A stretch of DNA of 10,000 nucleotides from Actinidia chinensis (Eukaryota > Streptophyta > Magnoliopsida > Ericales > Actinidiaceae). Numbering within the stretch: position 1 is the first letter of the stretch; every line of letters begins with the position of its first letter. The position numbers and the translations under genes are program-made. Below, in pieces: positions 8,289 through 10,000 of this stretch. The notes under the pieces are model-generated. The model searched no databases. It saw nothing but the letters and a program-made list of their open reading frames with translations, and was not told where the DNA came from. The stretch is from NCBI GenBank assembly GCA_009663005.1, contig VIGQ01002314.1, positions 1 through 10,000 of the forward strand, in the 5' to 3' direction.

Positions 8289-8350
8289 GGAACCCATAGT
8301 TCATGGAAACCCTAGATGAAGATGCTTGGGGCTTGCGTTGATGGCCTCTC
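8289..8350. repeat. Dispersed direct repeat, copy B
   Basis: This is the partner of 7619-7680. It shares GGAACCCATAGT, AAACCCTAGATGAAGATGC and GGCCTCTC. It lies just upstream of the hAT terminus at 8373, so the two copies bracket the tandem duplication and the G-rich tract. Confidence 0.45.
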
Positions 8351-8372
8351 CTATTTGTGGGTTAATGGGTAG

Positions 8373-8423
8373 CAGAGCCGCCTCCTGGGACAGGCCCACT
8401 AGAACATGGGGCCTAGAGTCCCA
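8373..8423 (+). repeat. hAT terminal and subterminal region
   Basis: It starts with CAGAGCCG, a typical hAT terminal inverted repeat beginning with CAG. The subterminal sequence contains GGCC palindromes (GGCCCACTAG, GGGGCCTAG) that usually serve as transposase binding sites. The GC-rich composition contrasts sharply with surrounding DNA. Confidence 0.7.
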
Positions 8424-8444
8424 AAAAAATCAAAACATTTTGAG

Positions 8445-8457
8445 CCCCCCCCCCCCC
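8445..8457. repeat. C13 homopolymer
   Basis: Thirteen C follow TGAG and precede a run of A. In related plant hAT ends a GGGCCCCCCAAA-like segment is common here, so this is probably a slippage-expanded version of it. Confidence 0.85.
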
Positions 8458-8537
8458 AAAAAACAAAAAAAAATTTAGCCAAAAAAAAATTTTGAATTAT
8501 TTTATTTTCAAGGTTCCAACCCCAGGTATTACAGTAA

Positions 8538-8666
8538 ATGTCTCGTTCAGTTGAAGCCCTAAAAGTTTCCGATTTGTGTGTAAATGTTCTTAATGATCTT
8601 GTGGGTTGCAGAATGCTTTCGCTTGAGATTGAGGCTATTGGATTGCCATCCCATTTTGCTGTGAAG
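8538..8666 (+). CDS. Exon-like 5' coding segment, unidentified product
   Basis: The ATG at 8538 opens 43 codons, beginning MSRSVEALKVSDLCVNVLND and including LEIEAIGLPSHFAVK, before a good plant 5' splice site (AAG|GTGATG at 8667). Reading through would stop after 60 codons, in T-rich intron-like sequence. The peptide has balanced amino-acid use, unlike the Phe/Lys/Ile-dominated chance frames elsewhere in the window, and looks helical. I do not recognise the family. It lies inside the presumed hAT element, between its terminus and the transposase. It may be the element's own 5' exon, a captured host exon, or part of a chimeric transcript. Splice sites and frame are seen directly; expression is not shown. 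Confidence 0.4.
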
Positions 8667-8790
8667 GTGATGCAGGTGATGCATTATATTAAGTGGTTTA
8701 TGTGGATATGTTTTTTATAATGGGTATTTAGGTTTTCGTGATTTTTGTTGGTGGGTTTTTGAATGGAAGGTGTTTGCGTTTTTGCCTCAG

Positions 8791-8832
8791 AGAGAGATTA
8801 GGTGGAACAGGCGCCGAAAGGAAAAAAGGAAG
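8791..8832 (+). CDS. Possible second exon, in phase with 8538-8666
   Basis: A T-rich stretch (8667-8790) ends in TTTTTGCCTCAG, a good plant 3' splice site. The next 42 bases are open in the phase needed to continue from 8666 and encode a strongly basic peptide, REIRWNRRRKEKRK, before another donor-like AAG|GTAGTA. The 124-base intron would be of normal plant size. The basic run could be a nuclear-localisation or nucleic-acid-binding segment. A third exon was not found. Confidence 0.3.
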
Positions 8833-9289
8833 GTAGTAATTATATAGGTATGCCGATGTGAATGATATTTTTGTCGAAGCAATAAAAAAAGTATAGTTTT
8901 TTTAACAAATTGTTAGCATTGAAATTATAATAGCTGTGAAGAGAGAAGGACAAGGTAAAATTAGTAGCATTGAAAAACTAATTCTCATTGTGTATTTTGT
9001 GATTTTGTATTCCTGTTCTTTTGTTTGTTTTAGTCAATTATTCTTGATTGCTCAAGAGAAGAACCTTGATTACAGATGAGCATAGTTCATTTGGGATTAT
9101 GCGAATCTCTGATTTTTAGTATTTTTGTTTTTACTCAGTTGTATATAGGTAGAGGAAGTACCTCTCTGGACATGAAAAAAAGAAAAAAGAAATAAAAAAG
9201 TAGAAGCATTAATCAATCACAAGCTAGAACTTTTCATAGTCTTTATTCCTGCACCACAAGTTGAAAGCGTGGCTAAAAAAATTGGTGAA
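8833..9289 (+). other. T/A-rich interior of the hAT element, no gene seen
   Basis: This lies between the exon-like segments and the transposase remnant. It is T-rich on the plus strand (for example 8996-9060) and could be intron or untranslated leader. An A-rich tract lies at 9173-9200. No coding similarity is recognised. Confidence 0.4.
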
Positions 9290-10000
9290 TGATGTTGAGG
9301 CTGAAAATTTAGTAGTTAATGAAGAAGATCATGATAAATTTGACGGAGAGTGATGATGGAAATTCACCCAAAATAAAGATGAATATAGAGGTAAACATCA
9401 AAAATATGTGATCCGATGAATTGAGACAAGAGATTGATCAAAAGTTTAAAAGACTGTTAGAAGAAAGGGTTCCTTTAAGAAGAGAATGTGTTGTCCTTTC
9501 CTAAGGAAGATTTCAGATAATGCATAGGCATTTCTCTCATGTGCACTACACTCGTCATTTTACCAATGGCCGAGAAACATGATAGAAAATGGTTTATCTA
9601 TCGAGGCTTTGGGTAGCATATTTGCTTTTGTTGTAAGTTGTTTAAACAAGAAGGAAAACAAGATTCTATTGGTGATCAAGGGTTCAAAGGCTAGAAAGGG
9701 TGGGTCATGTCCACAATATAGGTTCTAGAATTTAGCAATGCAATTGATACAAAATGCTTAAAGAGTGAGGTCAAAATACAATTGTGCAAGAATTCACAGA
9801 AGCAAATTTTTTCAAGTATACGGATTGTACACGGATATAAGTCATGAAGAACAAATGTCTCTTGTTAGTCGATGTTGGGATGGGTTCAAAACCCCAATAA
9901 TAAATGGTAAAAAAGTCCTTTTAGAATTGTTGAAGGTGGATGTTGATACATTGGGGATGAGGCTTTTAGGTGAACTTCAAGAAGTTTTTGAGTGGTCTGC
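9290..10000 (+). pseudogene. hAT transposase remnant: TTF-type zinc finger plus DUF4371-like region
   Basis: The protein would cut and rejoin the transposon ends. The TTF zinc finger is recognised from RHFSHVHYTRHFTNG (from 9526), then after a one-base frame change EKHDRKWFIY (9572 on), then past an in-frame TAG CFCCKLF (9622-9642). It ends near GDQGFKG. A second block, open from about 9810 to the window end, contains YTDISHEEQMSLVSRCWDG and LLELLKVDVDTLG, matching the start of the catalytic part in this family. Only about 110 bases separate the two blocks, whereas family members normally have over a hundred residues there, so an internal deletion is likely. Weaker traces precede the finger (about 9290-9525). 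Stops and frameshifts make it non-functional. The rest lies beyond position 10000. Confidence 0.88.

Larger units (their letters stand above)
8373..10000 (+). mobile_element. hAT-superfamily DNA transposon, 5' part, continues past window
   Basis: The left end is CAGAGCCGCCTCCTGGGACA, followed by GGCCCACTAG and GGGGCCTAGAGTCCC and then a C tract. This is the GC-rich subterminal arrangement known from plant hAT elements that encode TTF-type zinc-finger transposases. A matching decayed transposase lies about 0.9 kb downstream on the same strand, which supports one element reading left to right. hAT elements make 8-bp target duplications, so ATGGGTAG (8365-8372) should recur directly after the other end, outside this window. 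The right terminus is not visible. It remains possible that the terminus and the transposase belong to two nested elements. Confidence 0.75.

Noticed and set aside
8031..8304. Overlapping open frames on both strands
   Set aside because: They span the second tandem-repeat unit and the GGT-rich tract, with no conserved features. The Pro/Trp/Val composition follows the simple sequence.
1..10000. CRISPR array, defence system, retron, toxin-antitoxin or other prokaryotic system
   Set aside because: There are no regularly spaced repeats and no ribosome-binding sites ahead of long frames. The only reverse transcriptase is a decayed copia pol. The splice-like signals and transposon families are those of plant nuclear DNA.

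Overview
This window looks like nuclear DNA from a flowering plant. It is AT-rich, full of A/T homopolymers, and built from old transposable elements. The diagnostic parts are a Ty1/copia pol gene of plant type and a plant hAT element encoding a TTF-type zinc-finger transposase. The sequence does not settle the species. I see no intact protein-coding gene, no tRNA or rRNA, no CRISPR array and no bacterial-style operon. Almost all longer open frames are chance frames in AT-rich DNA or pieces of decayed retrotransposon.

Positions 1-3240 are AT-rich non-genic DNA. They hold a palindrome-rich block (about 69-415), a MITE-like element with CGTTTGG-type terminal inverted repeats (about 2009-2231), and a few short hairpins. 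Positions 3250-3935 are a distinctly less AT-rich block of unknown origin. Its minus strand has two short coding-like stretches, and it also carries a C10 tract and an AC microsatellite.

Positions 3937 to about 7300 hold a minus-strand Ty1/copia retrotransposon. Its 3' LTR (3937-4098) is followed by a polypurine tract and a badly decayed pol gene. Reading right to left, pol runs GAG-pre-integrase, integrase, reverse transcriptase and RNase H. Frameshifts and stops are everywhere. Gag, protease, primer-binding site and 5' LTR are not visible, so the element has only one recognisable end.

Positions 7300-8372 contain AT-rich DNA, two related 62-bp direct repeats (7619 and 8289) and a diverged tandem duplication (7852-8131).

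From 8373 a second element begins: a hAT transposon on the plus strand. It opens with a CAGAGCCG terminus and contains a decayed TTF zinc-finger/DUF4371-type transposase (about 9290-10000, running off the window). Between its terminus and the transposase lie two in-phase, exon-like segments (8538-8666 and 8791-8832) with good plant splice signals. I cannot identify their product. They may be the element's own 5' exons or a captured host-gene fragment, and they are the most interesting thing here.

The genes do not work together. The window records successive insertion, truncation and decay of class I and class II elements.
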